Below are positions 1 to 7,961 of a stretch of DNA of 17,764 bases, one piece after another. The position numbers and the translations under genes were made by a program. Under the pieces are notes generated by a model. The model saw only the letters and a program-made list of their open reading frames with translations, was not told where the DNA came from and did no database searches. This DNA is from JBILVQ01 sp044370375 (GTDB lineage Bacteria; Bacteroidota; Bacteroidia; UBA4408): positions 1-17,764 of the forward strand of contig JBILVQ010000044.1 in assembly GCA_044370375.1 (NCBI GenBank), read 5' to 3'. Position 1 is the stretch's first letter; the number at the start of each line of letters is the position of its first letter.

Positions 1-11
1 AAGAAAAAAAA

Positions 12-27
12 GAATCAAAATTGATTC
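12..27. repeat. Inverted repeat GAATCAA-AA-TTGATTC
   Basis: Two 7-base arms (12-18 and 21-27) are exact reverse complements separated by AA. The 2-base loop is too tight for a stable RNA hairpin, so a protein-binding dyad is more likely than a terminator. No function can be assigned. Confidence 0.5.
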
Positions 28-281
28 AAAATGGTCAAAAAAGAAAAAGTTTCAAGAATAATTAGGAGGTGCTATCAACAAAACGAAAGGTTCAACGTTA
101 ATAAATGAGGAAGAAAAGATTTGTGGGTAATGGTTTATCAACAACTGTTAATGAAAAAGGAAAAATAAGCAAATCAATGCATTAGGAAATGATTACCTGT
201 TGGTTAACCCTTCATTGAATCTTGAAATCAACAATTGCAAGCATTATTTTCTTTTTCTTTGAACCAAATTAACAGCCTAAT

Positions 282-300
282 AAGAACTATAAAGGTTCTT
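282..300 (+). repeat. Inverted repeat just upstream of nadA
   Basis: AAGAAC (282-287) and GTTCTT (295-300) are exact reverse complements around the 7-base spacer TATAAAG. The repeat ends 19 bases before the nadA start codon. It could be an operator or a leader hairpin controlling nadA. No clear TAnnTTTG promoter was found in front of it; the closest word is TTTCTTTG at 254-261 with a TTG at 235-237, spacing 16, which is weak. Confidence 0.4.
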
Positions 301-319
301 CATTAAAAAAAAGAAAAAA

Positions 320-1243
320 ATGAATATTGATTTTATTACTGAGATAGCATTGTTGAAAAAGCAGAAAAATGCAATTATTCTGGCTCATTATTATCAAGAT
401 ACTGATATTCAAGATATTGCTGATTATATTGGAGACAGTTTAGGATTGTCGCAGCAAGCAGCAAAAAGTACAGCAGATATCATTGTTTTTGCCGGAGTGC
501 ATTTTATGGCGGAAACAGCAAAAATTCTCAACCCCACAACAAAAGTCCTGGTGCCAGATATGCAGGCAGGTTGTTCATTGGCAGATACATGTCCGCCAGA
601 TAAATTTAAAGAATTTTTAGCCCAATATCCTGATCATACTGTAATTTCCTACATTAACTGTAGTGCAGAAATTAAAGCAATGTCAGATATTATTTGCACT
701 TCATCGAATGCTTTAAAAATAGTAAATTCATTGCCCTTGGATGAGAAAATAATTTTTGCTCCGGACAAAAATTTAGGTAGATATATTGCAAAAAAATCTG
801 GAAGAGATATGATATTATGGGATGGAAGTTGTATTGTGCATGAGCTTTTTTCAGAACGAAAAATTCATGAATTAAAAATTGAAAATCCAAAGGCTTTAAT
901 GATTGCGCACCCCGAATGTGAAGATCCTGTATTGGATATTGCCGATTTTATTGGAAGTACAACAGCCCTTCTTGAATTTGTTCGAAAAAATCCAACAGGA
1001 GAGTTCATTGTTGCAACTGAATCCGGAATTTTGCATCAAATGCAGAAAGCAGCCCCACAAGCCACCTTGATTCCTGCTCCGCCCGATAACAATTGTGCAT
1101 GTAATGATTGTCCTTTTATGAAGATGAATACTTTAGAAAAAATTTATCTTTGTTTAAAAAATGAAACTCCTGAGTTAATGATGGATGAAGGCTTGAGAAA
1201 AAAGGCAGAAATTTCGATGACCAGAATGTTGGCACTATCATGA
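320..1243 (+). CDS. nadA: Quinolinate synthase NadA
   Basis: Condenses iminoaspartate with dihydroxyacetone phosphate to quinolinate, the [4Fe-4S]-dependent step of de novo NAD synthesis in the cytosol. The 307 residues match the usual bacterial length. Visible family motifs are AHYYQ (22-26), GCSLADTCP (84-92), YINCSAE (111-117), TSSNA (127-131), HPEC (197-200) and CNDCPFM (261-267). The three expected cluster ligands are C85, C200 and one cysteine of the C259/C261/C264 group, most likely C264. The ATG follows a purine-rich A tract, typical of Bacteroidota starts. The stop overlaps the start of the next gene as ATGA, so translation may be coupled. The partners nadB and nadC are not in the window. 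Nothing suggests the gene is damaged. Confidence 0.96.
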   Translation: MNIDFITEIALLKKQKNAIILAHYYQDTDIQDIADYIGDSLGLSQQAAKSTADIIVFAGVHFMAETAKILNPTTKVLVPDMQAGCSLADTCPPDKFKEFLAQYPDHTVISYINCSAEIKAMSDIICTSSNALKIVNSLPLDEKIIFAPDKNLGRYIAKKSGRDMILWDGSCIVHELFSERKIHELKIENPKALMIAHPECEDPVLDIADFIGSTTALLEFVRKNPTGEFIVATESGILHQMQKAAPQATLIPAPPDNNCACNDCPFMKMNTLEKIYLCLKNETPELMMDEGLRKKAEISMTRMLALS

Positions 1244-2766
1244 AAAATTATTGTTTCATATTGTTGGTTTTCTTGACCGGAAATATTTTCGGTCAGGATA
1301 CCACTTACACTGGTTATAAAAAGTTTTATTTTCCCAATGGAAATATTTCGAGTGAAGGAAATTTATTGGAAGGAAAGCCAGATGGATATTGGAAAAATTA
1401 TTATGAAAATGGTAAATTAAAATCAGAAGGTAATCGGTTCAAACAACAGTTAGACGGATTATGGAAATTTTATCATGAAAGTGGTAAGATCTCTGTAGCT
1501 TTTGAATACAAAGAAGGAAAGAAAAATGGTGTTAAGAAAGTCTATGATATTGAATCCGGTTTAGTAATTTCAGAAGAAAAATTTGTCAATGATGTAAGGG
1601 ATGGTCTTTCCTTTTATTTCAAGGAAGGATATAAATTTAAAGAGGTACCTTTTGTAAAAGGTAAAGAAGAAGGAGTAGGAAAGGAATTTGATAAAAATGG
1701 AACCATAATTACCATAATTACCTACAAGAATGGTTTTGTTAACAGGGAAGAAAAAATAAATCGTGTTGATAAATTTGGAAAGAAACAGGGAATCTGGAAA
1801 GAGTTTTACCCTGATGGCTCTGTTCATAAAGAAATGAAATACAGGGATGATTTATTAGATGGCTATTATAAGGAATTTGCGAAGGATGGAAATTTGATTC
1901 TGGCACAAAAATATATTGAAGGTGTTTTACAAAAAAATGTTGCAGAACTTGTTAAGTTGGATGTTAAAAACACCTATCATGCCAATGGTAGAATTAAAAC
2001 TTCAGGAACATCCAACAAAGGAGTACCAGAGGGAATTACCAGAAAATATGATGAAGAAGGAAAAATTACGGGTGGAGAGTTATACAAAGAAGGATATTTA
2101 ATTGGCGAAGGCGTAACCGATGAGAAGGGTTATAAACAGGGTAAATGGAAGGAATTTTATAACACCGGACAACTGAAAGGCGAAGGGGAATATCTTAACG
2201 ACAGAAGAATAGGCGAGTGGATTTATTATTATCAAAACGGGAAAATAGAACAGCGGGGAAGCTTTACAAAAGACGGAAAGCCAACTGGTGACTGGAAGTG
2301 GTTTTACGATTCGGGAAACCTTTTGCGGGAAGAAAGTTTTATAAGGGGTTTACCGGAAGGAGTAATGATAGAATACAGTGATAGTGGCGCTGTTATTACC
2401 AAAGGATTATTTACCGAAGGTTTAAAAGAAGGCGCCTGGTTCATGATTGACGGTGATGAAAAAGAGGAAGGTGAATACCGAAACGGAGAGAAGGAAGGTT
2501 TATGGAAGGTTACCTATACCGGAAACGGAAAAGTAGTTGCTGAAGGTATTTACATTACCGGATTGGAAAATGGTAAGTTTTCTTACTATCATTACAATGG
2601 CCGATTGAGAGAAGAAGGCTCCTATATTATGGGGGTAAAAGACGCCTCCTGGAGACGATACGATACAGAAGGAGTATTGTTAAGTACCTTCCAATATGAA
2701 AATGGACAGGAGGTTAAAATAGACGGGGTGAAGGTGCCCTATAATTCATCTATCGAAGATCCTTGA
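1240..2766 (+). CDS. Secreted MORN/YwqK-repeat protein
   Basis: A 508-residue protein with an N-terminal signal peptide (about 1-19, ending near IFGQ). The rest is about 18 tandem units of roughly 22-25 residues with the pattern G-x-W-K-x-[FY]-[FY]-x-x-G-x-[LI]-x-x-E-G-x-[FY]-x-x-G-x-x-[DE]. Units such as GYWKNYYENGKLKSEG and GEWIYYYQNGKIEQRG show it clearly. These are MORN_2-type repeats, often annotated 'toxin-antitoxin system YwqK family antitoxin' in Bacteroidota. No toxin gene lies beside it, and the signal peptide places it in the periplasm, outer membrane or outside, so an antitoxin role is unsupported. Two units near residues 165-180 and 230-250 carry insertions. It overlaps nadA by four bases. 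The biological role is unknown; a structural or peptide/glycan-binding role is a guess. Confidence 0.85.
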   Translation: MKNYCFILLVFLTGNIFGQDTTYTGYKKFYFPNGNISSEGNLLEGKPDGYWKNYYENGKLKSEGNRFKQQLDGLWKFYHESGKISVAFEYKEGKKNGVKKVYDIESGLVISEEKFVNDVRDGLSFYFKEGYKFKEVPFVKGKEEGVGKEFDKNGTIITIITYKNGFVNREEKINRVDKFGKKQGIWKEFYPDGSVHKEMKYRDDLLDGYYKEFAKDGNLILAQKYIEGVLQKNVAELVKLDVKNTYHANGRIKTSGTSNKGVPEGITRKYDEEGKITGGELYKEGYLIGEGVTDEKGYKQGKWKEFYNTGQLKGEGEYLNDRRIGEWIYYYQNGKIEQRGSFTKDGKPTGDWKWFYDSGNLLREESFIRGLPEGVMIEYSDSGAVITKGLFTEGLKEGAWFMIDGDEKEEGEYRNGEKEGLWKVTYTGNGKVVAEGIYITGLENGKFSYYHYNGRLREEGSYIMGVKDASWRRYDTEGVLLSTFQYENGQEVKIDGVKVPYNSSIEDP

Positions 2767-2808
2767 TTTTTCCTTAACTTGGCGGGAAAATGAATTGCCG
2801 TCAATTTC

Positions 2809-5800
2809 ATGGATGATTTATCCAAAAAAACGAAAGACCAGCTGATTGCTGAGATAGTTAGGTTACAAAATTTTATAGCCTCCGGAAAAAATTATTTTCC
2901 GGGATTATCAGTAATAGAGAAAGTTGAAAAGAAAGCTTTTGTTCTGGATGAAAAATTCAGAGTGCTTTTTAATTTTTCGAAAGAGGCCATCTTATTAATT
3001 TCTGATGGAAAAATTATAGAGTTTAATGATGCTGCTCTTTCATTGTTTATGCTTAGCTCCGATGAATTACGGCATGCTGGTATTCTTCAATTGTCGCTGC
3101 AACAACAACCCGACGGTCAAACAAAAAACTTCTGGAAAACAATAGAGAAGGAAACCATTAAATCAAAGGAAACTAAAAAACTGGATTGGTTTTTTAATCG
3201 GGGCAATAACAGTGTTTTTCATGGGGAAGTTTCTGTTTCTCCTTTATGGTTTGATGACAAGCCACATTTGATGGTGTTGATCAGGGATATTTCTTCCAAA
3301 AAGGATTTAGAAAAAACCATCAGAAGAATTGATTCTGAACAACATTTTGTACAATCAGGAACCTGGACGATAGATCTAAAAAGTCATACGGCTCAATGGT
3401 CGGAATCTATGCTTAAAATGCATTTGCTTTCGGCTCGCAGTGTACCGCCAACACTTAAGGAATACATCAATGTTTTTATTGATAAAGAACAAAAACAGGA
3501 GTTCGATGGATTAATCAGAAGAGCTATTAAAACCGGAAAAGAATTTACCATTGATCTTAAGGTAAATTTACCAAATAAAGAGGTTAAATATTTTTATTTG
3601 CAATGCAAAACCGAAAAGGAAAATGAAGTAAAACAAAGTAAACTTTTCGGAATATGTTTGGATATAACAGAGAGAAAAAAATTAGAAGCCGATTTAAAAG
3701 AACAAAAGGATAGCTACCAACTATTGGTGAATAATTTACCTGATGGTGTAATTATTTACACCTCAGATAGGATTCTTTACGCGAATAAAGGCGCCATGGA
3801 GATTGTGGGAAGCAAAGAGCTTACACAAGAGGAAATAAACCGGCATTCCATTTATCGTTTTTTATTGGAAAAATTTCATCCGGAGATTGATCGAAAAATT
3901 AATCTTATTTACAGAGGAAAAGACCTTGGCGATGTTGAGATGAAATTAAAAAAAACGGATGGTTCGGTGATTGATATTAGGGTACGTTCAAACCCTATTG
4001 TGTTTAAAGGGGAACCTTGTATTCAAGCTATTTTTTCCGACATCACACAGCGAAAAATAGTTGAAAGGCATTTAAAAGAAAGTGAACGAAAGCTGAGCAC
4101 TTTAATAAAAAATTTGCCAGGAATGGCGTATCGCTGTTTAAACAACAAGGACTGGACCATGGAATTTGTTAGTGATGGTTCATTGGGTTTAACGGGCTAT
4201 ACGGCATTTGAAATTGTAAGTGGCCAGCCCAAAACGTATGGCAACATGGTGCACCAACAGGATCAAAACCATGTTTGGGAGGCCGTTCAACAGGGAGTTA
4301 AAAACAAACATCCCTTTGTTATAGAATACAGGATATTGCGCAAAAACGGAGAATTAGCCTGGGTAAGAGAGCAAGGTGTTCCTGTTTTTTCTGATACAGG
4401 AAATCTAGAGGCATTGGAAGGTTTTATTGCGGATATTACACCTCAGAAGATAGCAGAGAAAGAGATTTTTGATTCAAGAGAGAAGTATAAAAACCTGGTA
4501 GATTTTTTGCCAACGGGCATTATTATTCACCAATCGGGAAGAATAATCTATGCTAACATGGAAACTATTAAAATTTTCAGGTTAAATTCCACGACTGAAA
4601 TTTTGGGAAAATCAGAGATGGATTATGTAGCTGCTGATTTTCGCGAAGCAGTAAAACAAAGAATAAAAGCCTCTCAGGAAGGCAAAGAGCAGCCTTTTTT
4701 CCCAATAAAAGTTGTTGCTGCTAACGGAGAGCAGGTACATGTTGAAACCAAAAGTATTCCCTTTTTATTTGAAGGTTCTCCGGCTACACTGGTGGTAATT
4801 CACGATTTAAGTCAGGAGAAGAAACTGAAAGAGGAATCTTTAAGGGCCCAAATAGCGGAACAAACCAACAAACGACTGGAAGAGGAGATTCATAAACGAG
4901 AAAAAATTCAGCAGGAGCTTTCTCACTCTCAGTCCTACATCAAAAATATCCTGAATAGCTCATTGGATATAATCATAGCGAACGATAACAATGGAAGAAT
5001 AACAGAGTTTAATATTGCCGCACAAAAGGCATTTGGTTGTAAGGAGCCGGAAATTTTTTCACTTTATAACCATCAACTTTATCGTGATATAAGTGAGTTT
5101 CAAAGGGTGAGCGACAGCTTAAAAAAGCATGGTGTTTTTGCCGGAGAAGTCAGAAACATTGATGCAAAAGGGAACGAATTTAGTTCCTATTTAACGGCCG
5201 CCGACTTGTTTGATGAGAAGGGAAATGTGGTGGGAGTTATGGGGGTTTCGAGGGATCTTACCATGATTAAGGAGGAGCGCGAAAAACATAGGGCCAGTGA
5301 ACAGGGCTACAAAGCCATTTTTAATCAGGCATTGATTGGAATTGCAAAAATATCTCTTGAAGGAAATTTATTGCAGGTAAATCAACATTTTTCCGAGATG
5401 CTGGAGGTTGCCGAAAACAAACTGTCGGGCGAAGAGCTTTCAAGGTATACTCATCCCGACGATAGGGAATTGCTTAGTACCTACTTCAATAATGCACTCA
5501 CCAATAAAACAAATCAATCGTTTTTTGATAAAAGATTGATTAGCAAATCAAAGAAAACAATTTATTGCAATGTCAATCTTAGTTTGGTAAAGAACGATGC
5601 TAAAAAACCCATTTATTTTATTGTTGTTTACAGTGATATCTCCGAAATAAAAAAGTCGCAGGAAAAACTTCTTGAGCAAAAATCTAAATTGAATGCGATC
5701 TTGGAAAGCAGCACCCACTTGGTTTTTTCATTTAACAAGGAAATGTCGCTGACATCTTTCAATACCAACATGATAAAGTTTATTCATGATGTTTATGAGG

Positions 5801-7077
5801 TGAAACCAATTTTAGGACTTAAGATGGATGATAAGAGGATGATAACCACTCCAGAGAATCATCAATTATGGATGAGCAAAATCAATGAGGTTTTTAAAGG
5901 GCAATCGGTAAGTTTTGAAACATCTTTCCGCAATAGAAAAGGTGAGTCAACCACTTGGGAAATTTTTCTAAGTCCGGTATTAATGATGGAAGGACCCATT
6001 CAGGAAATTGCAGGCGTGGGACATAATATTTCCGACAAGAAACAGGCCGAGAAAGAAATGAGAGACCAAAGGGCCAAGCTGGAAGCAATTTTTGAAACAA
6101 CCTCTAATTTGATCTATACCATCGACAAAGACTTTAAACTAACCTCTTTCAATAAAATATACGAAAAACAAACCTATAAAGACCTTGGTGTAAAACCCTA
6201 TATTGGTGCGGCAACCGACCTTGAAGTGAAGAAAAGTTTCCCCACAGAACAGTATGATTATTATGTAAAAGCACATCTTTCGGCTTTAAAGGGAAACCCT
6301 CAACAATACGATTATAAAATTCTCAATAAAAACGGCCAAAGGATTTATTACCAAGTTTTTCTCGACCCCATTGTTTTGCCTGATAAAACCATAAACGAAG
6401 TGGTTTACATTGCGCACGATATTTCTGAAAAAATGTCGGCCCAGTTTGAAATTTACAATTCCTTGAAAGAGAAAGAAGTATTGTTGAAGGAGGTTCACCA
6501 CAGGGTAAAAAACAATTTACAGGTAATTTCGAGTATCCTTAATCTTCAACGCTCCTACATCAGCAATCCTGAAACAGATGATGTTTTCAAGGAAATTCAG
6601 AACCGCATAAAATCAATGTCTTTTATTCACGAAAGCCTTTATACCACACAGGATTTTGCAGCATTGAATTTTGAAGAATACCTAAAAAACTTAATTCAAA
6701 ATTTGCAGTATTCTTATCAAAAAGAAGCGAATGCTGTGTCGGTAGAGATTTTGGCAGAATCGGTTCAGCTTTCACTCGATCAATCAATTCCCTGCGGACT
6801 AATCATCAATGAATTGGTATCAAATGCCTTTAAATATGCCTTTGAAGGAAGAAAAAAGGGAAAATTAGTGGTTACAATGAAAGAAAAAGCGAAATTTGTA
6901 GAATTAACCGTTGTGGATGATGGGATTGGGTTTCCGCAAAAGCTTGATTTTGCTAGAACAGATACTCTTGGCTTACAATTGGTTACCTCATTGGTCGAAC
7001 AGCTCGATGGAAGCATTATCAAACAAAATAAATTAAGCGGAACCGGATTTTTAATCAGGTTTAAAAAGAACTATTAA
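2809..7077 (+). CDS. Soluble multi-PAS sensor histidine kinase (HisKA_2 type)
   Basis: A 1422-residue sensor kinase without signal peptide or membrane segments, so probably cytosolic. After a short N-terminal helix I count nine PAS/PAC units, at about 47-166, 175-290, 297-415, 427-547, 560-671, 708-822, 833-949, 957-1080 and 1091-1208; most end in a D-[IL]-[ST] linker such as DITERK or DITQRK. A charged coiled coil (about 672-706) separates units 5 and 6. The kinase core has the HisKA_2 box EVHHRVKNNLQ (phospho-acceptor H1230 or H1231), N box IINELVSNAFKYAF (N1334, N1339), G1 box VVDDGIGFP (D1371) and final GTGFLIRF. It probably phosphorylates the LytTR regulator encoded 12 bases downstream. 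Signals sensed by the PAS units are unknown, and no haem or flavin site can be read by eye. The ATG at 2809 is the first good in-frame start. Confidence 0.93.
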   Translation: MDDLSKKTKDQLIAEIVRLQNFIASGKNYFPGLSVIEKVEKKAFVLDEKFRVLFNFSKEAILLISDGKIIEFNDAALSLFMLSSDELRHAGILQLSLQQQPDGQTKNFWKTIEKETIKSKETKKLDWFFNRGNNSVFHGEVSVSPLWFDDKPHLMVLIRDISSKKDLEKTIRRIDSEQHFVQSGTWTIDLKSHTAQWSESMLKMHLLSARSVPPTLKEYINVFIDKEQKQEFDGLIRRAIKTGKEFTIDLKVNLPNKEVKYFYLQCKTEKENEVKQSKLFGICLDITERKKLEADLKEQKDSYQLLVNNLPDGVIIYTSDRILYANKGAMEIVGSKELTQEEINRHSIYRFLLEKFHPEIDRKINLIYRGKDLGDVEMKLKKTDGSVIDIRVRSNPIVFKGEPCIQAIFSDITQRKIVERHLKESERKLSTLIKNLPGMAYRCLNNKDWTMEFVSDGSLGLTGYTAFEIVSGQPKTYGNMVHQQDQNHVWEAVQQGVKNKHPFVIEYRILRKNGELAWVREQGVPVFSDTGNLEALEGFIADITPQKIAEKEIFDSREKYKNLVDFLPTGIIIHQSGRIIYANMETIKIFRLNSTTEILGKSEMDYVAADFREAVKQRIKASQEGKEQPFFPIKVVAANGEQVHVETKSIPFLFEGSPATLVVIHDLSQEKKLKEESLRAQIAEQTNKRLEEEIHKREKIQQELSHSQSYIKNILNSSLDIIIANDNNGRITEFNIAAQKAFGCKEPEIFSLYNHQLYRDISEFQRVSDSLKKHGVFAGEVRNIDAKGNEFSSYLTAADLFDEKGNVVGVMGVSRDLTMIKEEREKHRASEQGYKAIFNQALIGIAKISLEGNLLQVNQHFSEMLEVAENKLSGEELSRYTHPDDRELLSTYFNNALTNKTNQSFFDKRLISKSKKTIYCNVNLSLVKNDAKKPIYFIVVYSDISEIKKSQEKLLEQKSKLNAILESSTHLVFSFNKEMSLTSFNTNMIKFIHDVYEVKPILGLKMDDKRMITTPENHQLWMSKINEVFKGQSVSFETSFRNRKGESTTWEIFLSPVLMMEGPIQEIAGVGHNISDKKQAEKEMRDQRAKLEAIFETTSNLIYTIDKDFKLTSFNKIYEKQTYKDLGVKPYIGAATDLEVKKSFPTEQYDYYVKAHLSALKGNPQQYDYKILNKNGQRIYYQVFLDPIVLPDKTINEVVYIAHDISEKMSAQFEIYNSLKEKEVLLKEVHHRVKNNLQVISSILNLQRSYISNPETDDVFKEIQNRIKSMSFIHESLYTTQDFAALNFEEYLKNLIQNLQYSYQKEANAVSVEILAESVQLSLDQSIPCGLIINELVSNAFKYAFEGRKKGKLVVTMKEKAKFVELTVVDDGIGFPQKLDFARTDTLGLQLVTSLVEQLDGSIIKQNKLSGTGFLIRFKKNY

Positions 7078-7089
7078 AACAAGAAAACC

Positions 7090-7845
7090 ATGTCAAAATC
7101 AAATATTTTGGTCGTTGAAGACGAAAGCATTGTGGCAAAAGATATTCAGCATAGTCTTAAGAAATTGGGCTACAATGTGGTGGATGTTGTGTCAACCGGT
7201 GAAAGCGCGATTGTTTCCGCAAAAGAGAAACAACCCGATCTGGTGCTCATGGATATCATGTTAAAGGGACCAATGAGTGGCATAGAAGCGGCCAAAATGA
7301 TTCGGGAAGAATTGAACATTCCCATTATATTTCTCACCGCCTATGCCGATGAAAGTACCTTTAACAAGGCAAAAATCACAGAACCTTATGGATATATCAT
7401 AAAACCCTTTAAAGAAATAGACTTACATACGACCATTGAAATGGCCATTTACAAGCATCAAAAGGTCTCAGAGGTGCAGAAAGAACGCGACTTGCTTTAT
7501 TCGCTGGTAGAAAACAAAGAAAGCGGAATGGGAAGTATTTTTATTCGCTCTAATGCCAAACTTGTACGGGTAAAATCCTCCGAGATTTTGTTTGTTGAAG
7601 CACTAAAGGATTATGTGATTGTGCAGACTTCTTCAGAGCGATATACCATTCACTCTACCATGAAGGACATACTCGCTAAACTCCCTCAAACAGAGTTTGT
7701 AAGAGTTCATCGCTCGTTTATTGTTCGCCTTGATCAGATTGCTGCCATTGATTATCCTAATCTTATTTTAGAGAAAGACAAAAAAATGATACCCATTGGC
7801 GGGTCATACAAAGACGAATTAATTGCCCGAATAAACCTGCTTTAG
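7090..7845 (+). CDS. LytTR-family response regulator
   Basis: A 251-residue two-component regulator. The N-terminal receiver (about 5-123) has the acidic pair E10/D11, the phospho-acceptor D55 in LVLMDIML, T83 and K105 in IIKPF. A linker helix (about 124-145) leads to a LytTR DNA-binding domain (about 148-248) with the typical ALKDYVIVQT, STMKDILAKLP and FVRVHRSFIVRLDQI segments. All receiver residues needed for phosphorylation are present. It is separated from the kinase gene by 12 bases and is almost certainly co-transcribed with it, so the two form a cognate pair. Its targets are unknown; the spacer after it, with two inverted repeats before the DUF2723 gene, is a candidate site only by proximity. 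Confidence 0.95.
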   Translation: MSKSNILVVEDESIVAKDIQHSLKKLGYNVVDVVSTGESAIVSAKEKQPDLVLMDIMLKGPMSGIEAAKMIREELNIPIIFLTAYADESTFNKAKITEPYGYIIKPFKEIDLHTTIEMAIYKHQKVSEVQKERDLLYSLVENKESGMGSIFIRSNAKLVRVKSSEILFVEALKDYVIVQTSSERYTIHSTMKDILAKLPQTEFVRVHRSFIVRLDQIAAIDYPNLILEKDKKMIPIGGSYKDELIARINLL

Positions 7846-7876
7846 CGCAACATTAATATTTGTTAATCGGCCTTAT

Positions 7877-7900
7877 TACATTCTTCCTTGAGGGAATGTA
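7877..7900. repeat. Inverted repeat between response regulator and DUF2723 gene
   Basis: TACATTC (7877-7883) and GAATGTA (7894-7900) are exact reverse complements; two G-U pairs could extend the RNA stem, leaving a 6-base loop. It lies 32 bases after the regulator stop. Without a clean run of T directly after the stem it is a poor intrinsic terminator. It could be an operator for the downstream gene: a TTG that may serve as the -33 element lies inside the repeat (7888-7890). Confidence 0.4.
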
Positions 7901-7921
7901 TTAACTATTTTGCTATTTTCG
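7888..7921 (+). promoter_or_regulatory. Possible promoter of the DUF2723 gene
   Basis: TTG at 7888-7890 and TATTTTCG at 7914-7921 are spaced by 23 bases. The second word differs from the Bacteroidota -7 consensus TAnnTTTG at one base. Spacing is at the upper limit. A start near 7926 would give a leader of about 36 bases that begins with the inverted repeat at 7929-7949. Confidence 0.3.
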
Positions 7922-7928
7922 CCCTCTT

Positions 7929-7949
7929 ATTCCGCCAGTTTAACGGAAT
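7929..7949 (+). repeat. Leader inverted repeat before the DUF2723 gene
   Basis: ATTCCG (7929-7934) and CGGAAT (7944-7949) are exact reverse complements with a 9-base loop, ending 12 bases before the ATG. In RNA it would form a small hairpin in the leader; on DNA it could be an operator half-site pair. Confidence 0.35.
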
Positions 7950-7961
7950 TATATAGCGAAA

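Larger units (their letters stand above)
1..319. other. AT-rich intergenic region with DnaA-box-like sites
   Basis: No reading frame here looks like a gene. The only short frame of note (31-108, 25 codons) is lysine-rich and resembles nothing I know. The stretch holds a cluster of 9-mers close to the DnaA box TTATCCACA: TTATCAACA at 135-143 (one mismatch), TGTGGGTAA at 122-130 (one mismatch on the minus strand) and CTATCAACA at 72-80 (two mismatches). TTATCAACA is followed after two bases by TGTTAATGA, making an imperfect dyad (135-154). There is a near-perfect palindrome at 12-27 and an inverted repeat at 282-300. This is compatible with a replication origin or a complex regulatory region, but random AT-rich sequence also gives such words. 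The origin reading is an inference only. Confidence 0.4.

Noticed and set aside
1..60. Open frames running in from the left edge, possible 3' end of an upstream gene
   Set aside because: All three plus-strand frames stop within about 65 bases and are low-complexity A-rich; none can be told from noise.
31..108. 25-codon frame starting at ATG 31, with AGGAGGT at 64-70 further on
   Set aside because: Lysine-rich, no recognisable homology, no start codon at proper distance from the AGGAGGT, and the region is better explained as non-coding.
1300..2760. Periodic similarity that might suggest a CRISPR or DNA repeat array
   Set aside because: The periodicity is at protein level (MORN-type units); the DNA units differ and there are no identical repeats with spacers.
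2775..2782. TAACTTGG as a promoter for the PAS kinase gene
   Set aside because: One mismatch and no TTG at 17-23 bases upstream; too weak to call.
7877..7900. Inverted repeat as the terminator of the kinase-regulator operon
   Set aside because: Seven Watson-Crick pairs only and no T run directly after the stem; an operator is at least as likely.
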